From positions 61,176 through 125,175 of the forward strand of contig NZ_AUBP01000027.1 in the NCBI RefSeq assembly GCF_000429305.1: a stretch of DNA of 64,000 bases, in the 5' to 3' direction. The translations under genes and the position numbers were made by a program. A model generated the notes under the pieces. It did not search any database and had not been told where the DNA came from. It worked only from the letters and a program-made list of their open reading frames with translations. Source of the DNA: Desulfovibrio inopinatus DSM 10711 (GTDB lineage: Bacteria; Desulfobacterota; Desulfovibrionia; Desulfovibrionales; Desulfovibrionaceae). Within the stretch, counting starts at the first letter, position 1; each line of letters starts with the position of its first letter. Below, in pieces: positions 36,449 through 45,755 of the stretch.

Positions 36449-36841
36449 TTAAGACTTGGTTCGCTTTTCCCACAATTTCATTTTTTTCATCTTGTTACGC
36501 CGTTCACGCTGTAACGATTTGCATACTAGCGGCGTATTTTTCTTATAACCCCACTTTTCACGATATTCAGCTGTGGTTAAACCGTGAGCGGCAAGATGTC
36601 GTTTCGTCAGTATCTTGAATGATTTTCCACATTCAAGACAGGAAACTGATTTTTCCTTGAGCGCTTTTTTAGGGTCAATATTAACCGGCGATTCATTATC
36701 GGCATTAAACTGCCCATCGCTGATGTTTTTGATATCGTCCGCTAGCTTCTTCACCATAGAGGTGATTTCTTCTTCTGTCATATTGCGCACACTGGCCTGC
36801 GCTTTGACGATTTCCAGTGCTTGCTTCAAATGTTCGTCCAT
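36449..36841 (-). CDS. MucR/Ros-family transcription regulator
   Basis: 130 aa from ATG 36841, preceded by GGGAGAACCCA. A helical N-terminus (about 1-45, an oligomerisation region in MucR) precedes a single zinc-finger-like domain. The domain includes CLECGKSFKILTKRHLAAHGL (Cys2-His2 type, split here as CLECGKSF and KRHLAAHGL), then TAEYREKWGY. Such proteins act as H-NS-like silencers of AT-rich or foreign DNA, or as specific regulators. The basic tail fits DNA binding. Its neighbour upstream is the unusual 533-aa protein. Confidence 0.9.
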   Translation of the reverse strand: MDEHLKQALEIVKAQASVRNMTEEEITSMVKKLADDIKNISDGQFNADNESPVNIDPKKALKEKSVSCLECGKSFKILTKRHLAAHGLTTAEYREKWGYKKNTPLVCKSLQRERRNKMKKMKLWEKRTKS

Positions 36842-37150
36842 TGGGTTCTCCCTTCTCATTGAAAACAAGAATATATATAATTTTCAAATGAACCATTTTT
36901 AAAACAATGTCAAGAATTGAAGAAAAGAATCTGTGCAATGCGAATCATTTTTCATATGAAGTGCGTTGAGTATACACATTGTCTCTTCACAGAACAGTCT
37001 GTATGGAATGAGAACAATGTGTCAGTCAAAAAATACGACATTTTGAGTTTTCATCATTAAAAACCAAACGGGATACGATGAAGAAACGTCGGTGTCGAAG
37101 TTTATGAAAGAGATTCGCAAACAGAATAGAAAAGTTTGTGGTTTCACCAA
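36842..37150. other. AT-rich intergenic region with a 9-bp inverted repeat
   Basis: No gene seen. ACACATTGT (36974-36982) and ACAATGTGT (37014-37022) are exact complements separated by 31 nt. Both flanking genes run leftward, so the promoter of the MucR-type gene must be here. Confidence 0.5.
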
Positions 37151-38752
37151 TCAACATGGATGTTCAAGATGCGGTCCGCAATGACCAATAATGATCTTGG
37201 AGTCCTGTGGATCCCATTCGAAGTAAATACGAACTGTTTCGTAAATACTGTCTTTTACTCCTATTTTGAGGTGTTTGAGCATAACCATAGGCACCCCTTT
37301 ATAATGAAACGTGTGAAGCTCTCGAGATCGCGGGTTGGATTCCACTGTTTTCGATTCTCTGGCAGAGTAGGCATTGCCAAAGACTTTCCGTGCCTCGGCA
37401 TCCCCTTTGCTTTGCAACACCTGATAATAGTCGGTGACCAGAGTGCGCAAAAGATCGAATGCTTTTTGTCGATATTTGAATCGTTGAGATTTTTTGGCTG
37501 AGGCCATGGCGGTATCTAAAATAACGATGCGATCAGGGTAAATTGTGCTAAGGAGCACAAGGGATTGTTCCAATGTAGGGCCTTCGGCGAAGAGTGATTC
37601 GAAAGCTTGACAAAATTCTGGTGCATATGAGTCGGTTGTATTCGATGGACCACTTTTGTTTTCAACAATAAGTCGCATGTTGTCGTATTTGGATTGAAGC
37701 TGACGGTTCTCGTCGACAACATTTTCCAAATCATGCTGCAATTTTATGACTTGCCTCTCTTTGGTCGTTAATTCGCGGTCTGCTTCTTCAAAAAGAGCTG
37801 CATATTCTTTCGTTTCCTGTGTGTTGGCCTCCAGCGCCTTCATTTGATTGATACGTTGAGTGAACTCATGGCGAAACAGGCTCGTCTTGATGGTGTCGAG
37901 CGATGTGTGGCGCAAGGCACATTGCCGATTGGCATGATGAAGCAACCTGGCTACCAGTTCATCTTCTGTGCAGTAGCGTGTTTCACGCTGATGTTGGGTC
38001 TGCAAAGGTACACGGGCCATATTCGACTCCAAAGAGTCTGTCTGTCTAAGCCGGAAAGGGTAAAGAAACGTGGCTTCTTTGGGGCTGAGCAACGCGTGGA
38101 GCGGAGAGGTGTCTTTATTGAGTGTTTGTAGACAATCGGGATCAAAGGTACATACGTCCGCGACACCAACAAGCTGTTGGCGAAGTCTCTCTGGATGAAT
38201 CGCGGCTTTTGATTGCTGTTTGGGCAGAAGGATGAGTGGATGGAGACGTTTTTCGTCAAGGATAAGTTCCGTTATTGAATCCAGCGTAGTGCTATCGAGA
38301 TGCAGGGGGACAAGGCCAGGGGTTCCGCTCACGGGGTTGCATTTTTCAAGAAGTCCATCAAGGACATCCGGTCGTGTCGGAAGAATCGGTTTAGAAACAA
38401 AGGGGCTTTGCTCGTCAAGGCGGGAGACAACAGAGCAAAAGACGTCACTTTTTTCTTGTGCTTGTCGAAGGCCTATTTCTGTTATCCATTGACGGCTGGG
38501 GGAAGCCAAGTCGGGAACGGTGTGTCGTACAGCGTATAAACGAGGATAACCGGACTGTTTTTCGATAAAATCGACAAGAACCCCATCACGAAATCGTGAG
38601 GTTTTTGCTGCGCGCATTTTCGCAGTTGTAAAGGAGCGCTCCAGTGCCATGCTGAGCCATTCCGTTATCGTGTCGAGTACCTGTTCCACTCCGTCGGTTG
38701 GATTAAGTTTGCAGATTGCACAATAAACAAGCATAAGAGTATCCTTTGACAA
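37151..38752 (-). CDS. Large soluble protein of unknown function, possible conflict-system protein
   Basis: 533 aa, no signal peptide or TM helix. The N-terminal part (about 1-300) includes SPSRQWITEIGLRQAQ and a TRPDVLDGLLEKCNPVSGTPG region. A coiled coil spans about 315-375 (QMKALEANTQETKEYAALFEE onward, cut here). The C-terminal about 100 residues end in IYFEWDPQDSKIIIGHCGPHL, a compact beta pattern. From memory, this N- and C-terminal pair recurs in uncharacterised bacterial proteins that often sit in defence-type islands; I cannot check that here. It is divergent from the TetR-RND genes. No partner gene is visible. Confidence 0.6.
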   Translation of the reverse strand: MSKDTLMLVYCAICKLNPTDGVEQVLDTITEWLSMALERSFTTAKMRAAKTSRFRDGVLVDFIEKQSGYPRLYAVRHTVPDLASPSRQWITEIGLRQAQEKSDVFCSVVSRLDEQSPFVSKPILPTRPDVLDGLLEKCNPVSGTPGLVPLHLDSTTLDSITELILDEKRLHPLILLPKQQSKAAIHPERLRQQLVGVADVCTFDPDCLQTLNKDTSPLHALLSPKEATFLYPFRLRQTDSLESNMARVPLQTQHQRETRYCTEDELVARLLHHANRQCALRHTSLDTIKTSLFRHEFTQRINQMKALEANTQETKEYAALFEEADRELTTKERQVIKLQHDLENVVDENRQLQSKYDNMRLIVENKSGPSNTTDSYAPEFCQAFESLFAEGPTLEQSLVLLSTIYPDRIVILDTAMASAKKSQRFKYRQKAFDLLRTLVTDYYQVLQSKGDAEARKVFGNAYSARESKTVESNPRSRELHTFHYKGVPMVMLKHLKIGVKDSIYETVRIYFEWDPQDSKIIIGHCGPHLEHPC

Positions 38753-38794
38753 GGTTTATGTTTCAGGATGAGTACATAGCGCATTTTTTCTGAA

Positions 38795-38808
38795 TTGCAA
38801 CGTTGCAA
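38795..38808. promoter_or_regulatory. Perfect 14-bp palindrome in a divergent promoter region
   Basis: TTGCAACGTTGCAA, 43 nt upstream of the 533-aa gene and 85 nt upstream of the TetR gene. A likely site for a dimeric regulator. Confidence 0.55.
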
Positions 38809-38847
38809 AAAACAACTATGGAAGTTGAAAGATCCCACAGATAATCA

Positions 38848-38862
38848 GTAAACAATGTTTAC
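38848..38862. promoter_or_regulatory. Probable TetR-family operator
   Basis: GTAAAC-AAT-GTTTAC, a perfect 15-bp palindrome of the kind TetR regulators bind. It is 30 nt before the tetR-like start, fitting autoregulation of the efflux operon. Confidence 0.65.
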
Positions 38863-38892
38863 AAGAAGAACTTCGTTTGCTAGAGCCCGGCC

Positions 38893-39564
38893 ATGTCAAT
38901 CGAAGAACGAAAAGAACGAGATCGACAAATCATGCGGCGAAAGATTCTTGATGCCGCGAGAGTGTTATTTGTCCGAGAGGGGTTCGACAATGTTACCATG
39001 CGTCGCATTGCTCGCCGAATTGAATATAGCCCTGCTGCATTATATCGCTATTTTCAGAATAAGGCCGACCTGTTACAAAGTCTACGGATAGAAGGCTTCG
39101 ATATGCTCAACCATGAGATGTTACGGAATGGAAATGAGCCTGATCCAATGAAACGCCTTCGCCAGTTGGCTTTGGTTTATGTTCGGTTTGCTTGTGATAA
39201 TCCTGAATATTACGAGTTGATGTTTAATGCGGGCGATCCCACGTCCGTAGAACAGGGATGGCCAAGCGAGCCCATGCAAGCCTTTGGTATGCTCCAAAAC
39301 GTTGTTATGGCTGCCATGGCAGAAGGAGCTTTCAACAACGTCGATCTCGAAACAGCAGTTTTTGGAATATGGTCGTCATGTCATGGCCTTGCCAATCTTG
39401 TTGTGAAGAACAGGTTAGCAAATCTTGTTGGCGATGAACATGTTGATGAACTGGTTGAGAAGATTGTTGATTTTGGAATTTATACGAGTGAACGTGGTAC
39501 CAGAGCCAGAAAGTCGGCCGGCAGTACGCTGAATAGTCAGGCTGATCAAGCTGCTTCTGGATAG
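38893..39564 (+). CDS. TetR/AcrR-family transcription regulator
   Basis: 223-aa repressor. The N-terminal helix-turn-helix (about 12-60) reads RRKILDAARVLFVREGFDNV then MRRIARRIEYSPAALYRYFQNK, the TetR signature. The helical C-terminal ligand domain includes a TetR_C_13-like region. It lies 10 nt upstream of an efflux adaptor gene and a palindrome stands before it, so it probably represses its own efflux operon and responds to a pumped compound. Confidence 0.93.
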   Translation: MSIEERKERDRQIMRRKILDAARVLFVREGFDNVTMRRIARRIEYSPAALYRYFQNKADLLQSLRIEGFDMLNHEMLRNGNEPDPMKRLRQLALVYVRFACDNPEYYELMFNAGDPTSVEQGWPSEPMQAFGMLQNVVMAAMAEGAFNNVDLETAVFGIWSSCHGLANLVVKNRLANLVGDEHVDELVEKIVDFGIYTSERGTRARKSAGSTLNSQADQAASG

Positions 39565-39574
39565 GAGAAACGTA

Positions 39575-40594
39575 ATGAAGCGTTTGGGCGTAGTCGGGTA
39601 TGGGCTCCTGTTCTTCATTCTTTGTACTTCTTATCCGGCTCGAATAGCCCAAGCGCAAATTCAGGCTGAAAAAACTTTTATTCCTCAACCAGCTTCCCGC
39701 GAAATCGTTTTGACGGGGTATACGCGTCCGAGGACTGAAGTGACGCTTGTCACCGAAGAATCGGGCCGGTGTCTCTCCGTTAAGGCGGATATTGGCGAGG
39801 TTATTGCTCCTGGTGGCGTGTTCGCCATCCTTGATCCCACCTTTATTAAGCATGAACTTGCCGGCAACCGCGCCGATCAGGCCCGATTGACGAGTGAAGT
39901 CACCTATTTCAAAAAGCAATTCGATCGCTTTAATAAGCTTGTTTCGAAAAAAGTGGCCGCAATGTCCGATTTGGATGAGGATTTGCGCGATCTGGAAAGC
40001 GCCAGTCACCAACTCGACAAGCTCAAAGTGGAAGAACGCCGTCTTGAAGAACGCTTGCGCCGTTCGGTTGTGCATGTGCCACCCAAATGGAGCTGGAAAG
40101 TCATTGAGCGATACCTTGAACCCGGTGAATGGGTGAATCAGGGGGATAAAGTTGCTGAGCTTGGCCGCTTTGATGTTCTTCTTGTGCCGTTCGCACTGAC
40201 CTTTGAAGAACTGAAAGCCCTTCAATCTGAAAAAGTCCCTCAACTGCGTCTGCCTGAATTGGATACAACCGTTGATGCCGCAATTGCCCGGATTTCACCT
40301 GATTTTGATCCGGAAACCCGCAAAATTGATGTTGATTTGGAAATTATACAAGGGAACTTCGCGTTCCGCGGCGGTTTGCGGACAGAGTTAACCATTCGAG
40401 TGGCGGCAGCTGGGAATGCTCTCCTTGTTCCTCAAAAAAGTCTACTCAAAGCCTATGAAGATGTTTTCCTCGTCCGGGCTGATGGTGAGCGCGTCAAAGT
40501 CGTTCTTCTCGGTCCAGCCGGGAACGATATGGCGCGGGTCAGCTCGATAGAGATCAAGTCCGGGGACCGATTTCTTCTTTCGCCGGGGTCTTGA
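39575..40594 (+). CDS. RND efflux periplasmic adaptor (membrane fusion protein)
   Basis: 339-aa adaptor linking an inner-membrane RND pump to the outer membrane. A signal peptide (about 1-27) precedes the barrel-sandwich region (REIVLTGYTRPRTEVTLVTEESGRC). A coiled-coil hairpin spans about 85-160 (KQFDRFNKLVSKKVAAMSDL onward). The second lipoyl half and a beta-barrel follow. It has a GGAG ribosome site 10 nt after tetR. It lies between tetR and the RND pump in one operon. Confidence 0.9.
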   Translation: MKRLGVVGYGLLFFILCTSYPARIAQAQIQAEKTFIPQPASREIVLTGYTRPRTEVTLVTEESGRCLSVKADIGEVIAPGGVFAILDPTFIKHELAGNRADQARLTSEVTYFKKQFDRFNKLVSKKVAAMSDLDEDLRDLESASHQLDKLKVEERRLEERLRRSVVHVPPKWSWKVIERYLEPGEWVNQGDKVAELGRFDVLLVPFALTFEELKALQSEKVPQLRLPELDTTVDAAIARISPDFDPETRKIDVDLEIIQGNFAFRGGLRTELTIRVAAAGNALLVPQKSLLKAYEDVFLVRADGERVKVVLLGPAGNDMARVSSIEIKSGDRFLLSPGS

Positions 40595-40597
40595 TAT

Positions 40598-43500
40598 ATG
40601 AAATCCCTTCTTCGTTTTACGATAAGCCAGACCGTTTTTATTAATCTCATCTTCATTTTGCTTATGGTCGTTGGCGTTTTCTGCATGTACGACCTTCCAG
40701 TAGAGCGTTACCCAAACGTCCATATCGGTAAAGTCATTATTTCTGCATTTCTGCCGGGTGCTTCACCTGAAGAAGTGGAAGCGCTTGTGACGCGGGAAAT
40801 TGAAGATGCCCTGGACGATTTGGAGAATGTGGAATACGTCCGTTCACGTTCCTATCGCGAACGAGCCAGCATTCTTGTCAAATTTATTGATGATACCGAT
40901 TATAAAAAGGGATTTGACGAGCTACGATTTAAAGTTCTCAATATCCAAAATGATCTGCCGTCAGGCATGGACCCTCCCTTTTTCATAGAAATCCAAGTCA
41001 GTGAGTTCGTTCCCGCCGTCGTTATCAACTTGACCGGCAATCGCGAGAACCGTGCGTTGTCACTCATCGCCGATGAATTGAAGATTCCCCTTCAGCGCAT
41101 TCCTGGAGTCAAAGAAATTGAGCTGCAGGGCGAGTACACCCGGGAATTCCATGTGACTCTCGATCCGGAAAAGCTCGTTCGCAACCGGGTGGTGTTCGAT
41201 GACGTGGCGAACGCGTTGACTGCGGCCAACGTGACCATCCCGGCAGGGGATTTTACCGCAGAAAGCGGGGATTTTGTCATCGTGGTGGACGAACGTTTCC
41301 GGTCTCCGGATCAGGTGGCGGATACGGTCATTCGGCGGGATAAAGATGGATCATTTGTGACCGTGCGCGACGTTATGAGCCAGGCGCAAGTTTCCTACCG
41401 AGACCCTCATGTCATTACCTCCACCAACAGTCGTGATTCCGTCGCGCTCCGCATCATCAAATCACCGAGTGGCAATGCATTGGATATTGTTGGGGCCGTG
41501 GAAAAGGTGCTGACCGAATATGCTCCGGTTTTGGCCAAAGAAGGAGTGGACGCTGTTCTGACGCAAGACCAGCGTGTTTATATTGATGACGCCTTATCGA
41601 CCTTGGGATTGAACTTGATGGCCGGGATCACGCTTGTCCTGATTATCATTTGGCTCGTCATGGGATTCCGCAATGCTCTGTTGACGACGGTGGGCATCCC
41701 ATTTTCTTTTCTCGTTACGATGATCATCATGTGGCTTACCGGGAATTCGCTGAATGAAATCACCTTGTTTTCTTTCGTTCTGGTAAGCGGGATTATTGTG
41801 GACGACGCTATTGTCGTGGTGGAGAATGTATATCGACATATTCAGAAAGGAGTACCGCTCAAAGAAGCCGTTATAGAAGGCACGAGCGAAGTGTTTTGGC
41901 CCGTCATTTCAGCGACTGCGACGACAGTCGCTGCCTTTCTGCCCATGCTGATTATGACTGGATCGACAGGCGAGTTTTTTGCTCAAATTCCTAAAGCTGT
42001 AACCTATGCACTGGTTGCGTCTCTTATCGAGTGCTTGCTTATTTTACCGGCGCATATTCTTGATTGGCCGGGAACAAAAGGCATGGCCCGAGGGGAAGGA
42101 CTTCATCATCGAGACCCGGCGTTCATGGTGTGGCTCAAGGATCGTGTCGATGGGCTTGTCTGCCTTTTTTTACGTCATCGTTTGAAAGCGCTGGCAGGGA
42201 TGCTCGCTGTGTTTCTCGGAGCACTTTTCATTCTTGGAGTTTCCTTGTCGGGAAAGATGAACCTCATTCGTATCAAATTTTTTCCCGATGATTATAATAT
42301 CTATTATGTTGAAATGTTTGGTCCTGTTGCAACCCCTATTGAAGACACAGATAAACGATTGAAAACCGTATCGTCGTATCTGGCATCACTTGGTCCAGGG
42401 ATGGTCAAATCGGCTGATGCTAATGCCGGCTTCTACATGACTGAGGATCATGAGACATTTTATGGGGCGAATACAGGGTTTATTGCAGTTGAATTGCCAA
42501 CTAAAGAAAATCAAGTCTTCCCTGACGCACCGCAGAATGATCCTGTGGCGTTGTTGGAGTATATGCGAAATGACCTGCAAAAGCGTTTTCAGAAGGATGG
42601 TTGGGAGGTACACGTACGCGCCGAAAAAGGTGGGCCGCCTGCCGGGAAAGATGTCAACGTACGTATCCTGGGGCCTGACGTCGCTTCTGTAGAAGGACTT
42701 GGGGGGCAGGTTCTCGATTTTTTGAAGACCGATTCGAAAATTTCGCCATGGCTTACTGATCTCGGCGCAGATAATGGAGAGCCCAACCGCGTTTTTCGCT
42801 TTTCTCCCATACGGGAGCGTATAGCTGAATATGACCTGACACCACGGCAAGTAGCGGCTCTTGCAGGATCGGTTCTTGATGGTCGGTTTGTTGGTGAATA
42901 CCGTCTGTCCGATGAAGATGTTGACCTCCGTCTAAAAATAGATCCCAAGACATTGATTTCGCCCGAAGACGCGTTGAGTATTCCTGTCTTTGAACATGAT
43001 TTTTCAGCCGTCCGTCTGGGGGACCTCGTGACGGTCTCGACGTATATCGAACCTGGCCAAAAAAATCGGTTTCAGGGGCAAAGGGCCATTACTGTAACAG
43101 CAAATATCAAACCGGGAGCGCCGATTTCCGGTCCCATGATCGTGCGAGCGGTTAAAGCTTTTCATGAATCCATTGCTGCAAAATACCCTGGAGCATCACT
43201 GGACTTTGCCGGGGAATTCGAAAGTACATCCAAGTCGTATACGTCGTTGGGGTATGCCTTTTTCCTGTCCATTCTCATTATTTATTTGATACTGGCGACC
43301 CAGTTTCGTTCCTATACACAACCGGTTATCATTTTGTCGGCTGTAGTGTTTGCTTTGACTGGTGTTGTCTTTGGGACATTCATTACCCGATCATTGTTTA
43401 CGGTAAATAGTTTCATTGCCACAGTGGGTGTCACCGGGGTGGTCGTCAATGACTCGTTGGTGCTTATCGATTTTATCAATCGGTTATACGCATCTGGCAT

Positions 43501-43795
43501 GTCCAAGCTTGAAGCGATCCGAGAAGGAGTGCGCATCCGACTGCGTCCTATTCTTTTGACCACTTTGACAACCACGTTGGGCTTGCTCCCTATGGCTCTC
43601 GGGATACCCAAATATTCTCTTGTCTGGGGAACCATGGCAACAAGCTTTGTGACTGGCCTGTGTACAGCGACAGCGCTGACGATTGTTATCGTTCCTGTGG
43701 AATGGAGCCTACTTATTTCTTGTATCGATTGGGTTAGGCGCAGGAAGGCCGGGAAGAATGTTAAGAAGAAGTCCAAAAATGTCATGACATCGTGA
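40598..43795 (+). CDS. RND-family efflux transporter permease
   Basis: 1065-aa trimeric proton-driven pump of the AcrB/HAE1 superfamily. There are 12 TM helices in the standard 1+5+1+5 pattern, with two large periplasmic loops. Recognisable are the N-terminal YPNVHIGKVIISAFLPGASP porter start, GIIVDDAIVVVENVYRH in TM4 with the proton-relay Asp pair, and VVVNDSLVLIDFINRL in TM10. It starts 3 nt after the adaptor gene. No outer-membrane TolC-type gene is in the operon. Substrate unknown. Confidence 0.96.
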   Translation: MKSLLRFTISQTVFINLIFILLMVVGVFCMYDLPVERYPNVHIGKVIISAFLPGASPEEVEALVTREIEDALDDLENVEYVRSRSYRERASILVKFIDDTDYKKGFDELRFKVLNIQNDLPSGMDPPFFIEIQVSEFVPAVVINLTGNRENRALSLIADELKIPLQRIPGVKEIELQGEYTREFHVTLDPEKLVRNRVVFDDVANALTAANVTIPAGDFTAESGDFVIVVDERFRSPDQVADTVIRRDKDGSFVTVRDVMSQAQVSYRDPHVITSTNSRDSVALRIIKSPSGNALDIVGAVEKVLTEYAPVLAKEGVDAVLTQDQRVYIDDALSTLGLNLMAGITLVLIIIWLVMGFRNALLTTVGIPFSFLVTMIIMWLTGNSLNEITLFSFVLVSGIIVDDAIVVVENVYRHIQKGVPLKEAVIEGTSEVFWPVISATATTVAAFLPMLIMTGSTGEFFAQIPKAVTYALVASLIECLLILPAHILDWPGTKGMARGEGLHHRDPAFMVWLKDRVDGLVCLFLRHRLKALAGMLAVFLGALFILGVSLSGKMNLIRIKFFPDDYNIYYVEMFGPVATPIEDTDKRLKTVSSYLASLGPGMVKSADANAGFYMTEDHETFYGANTGFIAVELPTKENQVFPDAPQNDPVALLEYMRNDLQKRFQKDGWEVHVRAEKGGPPAGKDVNVRILGPDVASVEGLGGQVLDFLKTDSKISPWLTDLGADNGEPNRVFRFSPIRERIAEYDLTPRQVAALAGSVLDGRFVGEYRLSDEDVDLRLKIDPKTLISPEDALSIPVFEHDFSAVRLGDLVTVSTYIEPGQKNRFQGQRAITVTANIKPGAPISGPMIVRAVKAFHESIAAKYPGASLDFAGEFESTSKSYTSLGYAFFLSILIIYLILATQFRSYTQPVIILSAVVFALTGVVFGTFITRSLFTVNSFIATVGVTGVVVNDSLVLIDFINRLYASGMSKLEAIREGVRIRLRPILLTTLTTTLGLLPMALGIPKYSLVWGTMATSFVTGLCTATALTIVIVPVEWSLLISCIDWVRRRKAGKNVKKKSKNVMTS

Positions 43796-43822
43796 TTTCA
43801 GACCATCCAGGGGGAACGCCGT

Positions 43823-44971
43823 ATGGCGAAAGAAAATTTATCGATAGAAAGTACCTGCGTTCACGCGGGAACGTACTTTGACCCAGCTACCGGGGGCGTG
43901 AATACGCCTATCTTTACATCTTCTTCGTTCCGCTATCCCAGTCCGGATGGTGTGGGGCGTTACCCTCGATACCAGAATGTCAAAGGGGTCAATGCTGCCG
44001 CTGTCAAACTGGCCGTTTTGGAACACGCTGAAGACGGGATCATCGTCTCTTCAGGCATGAGCGCCGTGACAGTCTCGCTGTTACCGTTTTTATCCAGCGG
44101 GCATCATGTCATTCTTCCTGGTGATATTTATGGTGGAACTCACCATATGGTGATGGCTGAGTTTCCGAAACTCGGAATCGTCTATGAATTTCTCAGCGAA
44201 TTTACAGCGCAAACCGTGGCGGACTCGATCCGGCCGGAAACGCGAATTGTCTATATTGAGACCCCTTCTAATCCTCGACTTGGCATTGTCGATCTTGCCG
44301 CTATCGCTCAGGTCTGTCGGGAACGAGGGGTTCTGACTGTGGTCGATAATACGTTTGCGTCACCTATTAATCAGAATCCGATTTTACTCGGCTGCGATAT
44401 TGTTCTGCATAGTGGAACGAAGTATCTGAATGGGCATAGTGATTTATGCTGCGGTGCCGTGGTTTCGTCGGCAGTACTTATGGAGTCGATTCGCGAAACG
44501 GCGGTGAATCTTGGAACCAGTCTCAATGCCATGGATGCCTATATCCTCGAACGTGGCATGAAGACGCTTGCGCTTCGTATGGAACGGCAAAATGAAAATG
44601 CCATGGTGCTGGCAGGCTTTCTTCAAAATCATGATGCTGTGACCCATGTTTACTATCCCGGTCTCGAATCCCATCCCGGTCATGACATTGCTTGTCGGCA
44701 AATGCGGGGATTTGGTGGAATGCTTTCATTTGAGCTTGATGGAGACGCGTTGGAAGTCGAACGCTTTTTAGAATGTCTGCGCCTGGTAACACCGGCACTG
44801 AGTTTGGGGGGTGTTGAAACCCTGGTGTGTGTGCCTGCGCAAACCTCGCATGTCAAAATGTCGGCTGAAGATCGAGCGCAAGCAGGAATTACCGATACGC
44901 TTGTTCGAGTTTCCGTCGGTATTGAAAATATAAACGACATCATTGACGATTTTTCCGATGCGTTAAATTGA
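43823..44971 (+). CDS. Trans-sulfuration PLP enzyme (cystathionine gamma-synthase/lyase or O-acylhomoserine family)
   Basis: 382-aa Cys/Met-metabolism PLP enzyme. The Schiff-base lysine is Lys200 in LHSGTKYLNGHSD; VDNTFASP, IETPSNPRLG, YEFLSE and SSGMSAVTVSLLPFL complete the family pattern. It would act on homoserine esters, cystathionine or methionine; the exact reaction cannot be assigned by eye. It starts 28 nt after the RND gene and may be read through from it, although a functional link is not obvious. Confidence 0.9.
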   Translation: MAKENLSIESTCVHAGTYFDPATGGVNTPIFTSSSFRYPSPDGVGRYPRYQNVKGVNAAAVKLAVLEHAEDGIIVSSGMSAVTVSLLPFLSSGHHVILPGDIYGGTHHMVMAEFPKLGIVYEFLSEFTAQTVADSIRPETRIVYIETPSNPRLGIVDLAAIAQVCRERGVLTVVDNTFASPINQNPILLGCDIVLHSGTKYLNGHSDLCCGAVVSSAVLMESIRETAVNLGTSLNAMDAYILERGMKTLALRMERQNENAMVLAGFLQNHDAVTHVYYPGLESHPGHDIACRQMRGFGGMLSFELDGDALEVERFLECLRLVTPALSLGGVETLVCVPAQTSHVKMSAEDRAQAGITDTLVRVSVGIENINDIIDDFSDALN

Positions 44972-45058
44972 GGAACGGTGAGATACTGGCCTTTACATTA
45001 TTTTATGCTATAGGAAGCTCTCAACGCATAATCATTGACGATAGTAAAAGGAGAAATC

Positions 45059-45634
45059 ATGAAGTCACTGAAAGGAAGTCAGACTGAAAAAAATATTCTC
45101 ACAGCCTTTGCCGGTGAATCGCAGGCCCGCAATCGGTATGTGTATTTTGCCAAACAAGCCAAAAAAGATGGTTTTGAGCAAATTAGTTTCATTTTTGATG
45201 AAACAGCGGAGCAGGAAGTGATGCATGCCAAACGGCTTTTTCAGTTTCTTGAAGGTGGAGAAGTTGAGATTTGTGCTGCATTTCCAGCCGGAGTCATTGC
45301 CGATACCCGGTCCAATCTGCTTGCGGCCGCTGCGGGCGAACATTACGAAACGACCGAAATGTATCCCGGCTTTGCGAAAATAGCCCATGAAGAAGGCTAC
45401 GAAGAAGTGGCCACGACATTTGAAAAAATTGCTGTTGCCGAAGCCTATCACGAACAACGCTACGTTGAACTGGCCGGCAATATTGAAAATGATCGTGTTT
45501 TCAAACGTGCCGAGCCGGTGAAATGGCGCTGCCGTAAGTGTGGGTATATCCACGAAGGAACCATGCCTCCACAAAAGTGTCCGGCTTGCCAGCACCCCAT
45601 GTCGTATTACGAAATCGCTCAGCACAACTGGTAA
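45059..45634 (+). CDS. Rubrerythrin
   Basis: Hydrogen peroxide reductase of anaerobes, 191 aa from ATG 45059 (AAGGAG upstream). The four-helix di-iron domain has Glu ligands in FAGESQARNRYVYFA, ETAEQEVMHA and AVAEAYHEQRY. The C-terminal rubredoxin domain (about 155-191) carries CRKCGY and CPACQHP. It is monocistronic with a terminator after it. Confidence 0.98.
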   Translation: MKSLKGSQTEKNILTAFAGESQARNRYVYFAKQAKKDGFEQISFIFDETAEQEVMHAKRLFQFLEGGEVEICAAFPAGVIADTRSNLLAAAAGEHYETTEMYPGFAKIAHEEGYEEVATTFEKIAVAEAYHEQRYVELAGNIENDRVFKRAEPVKWRCRKCGYIHEGTMPPQKCPACQHPMSYYEIAQHNW

Positions 45635-45659
45635 TCTGGGTTTCCATAGATGGAATTGC

Positions 45660-45692
45660 ACGGGGGAGGCTTCGGTCTTTCCCGTTTTTTTA
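45660..45692 (+). terminator. Terminator after rubrerythrin
   Basis: ACGGGGGA and TCTTTCCCGT arms around GGCTTCGG with small bulges, then seven T. 26 nt after the stop. Confidence 0.82.
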
Positions 45693-45755
45693 TTGGTTCT
45701 CGATGGGGTGAGCCATGTCCGTAAGACTTTCTGTCTCTGTGTAATTTTTTTCAGC

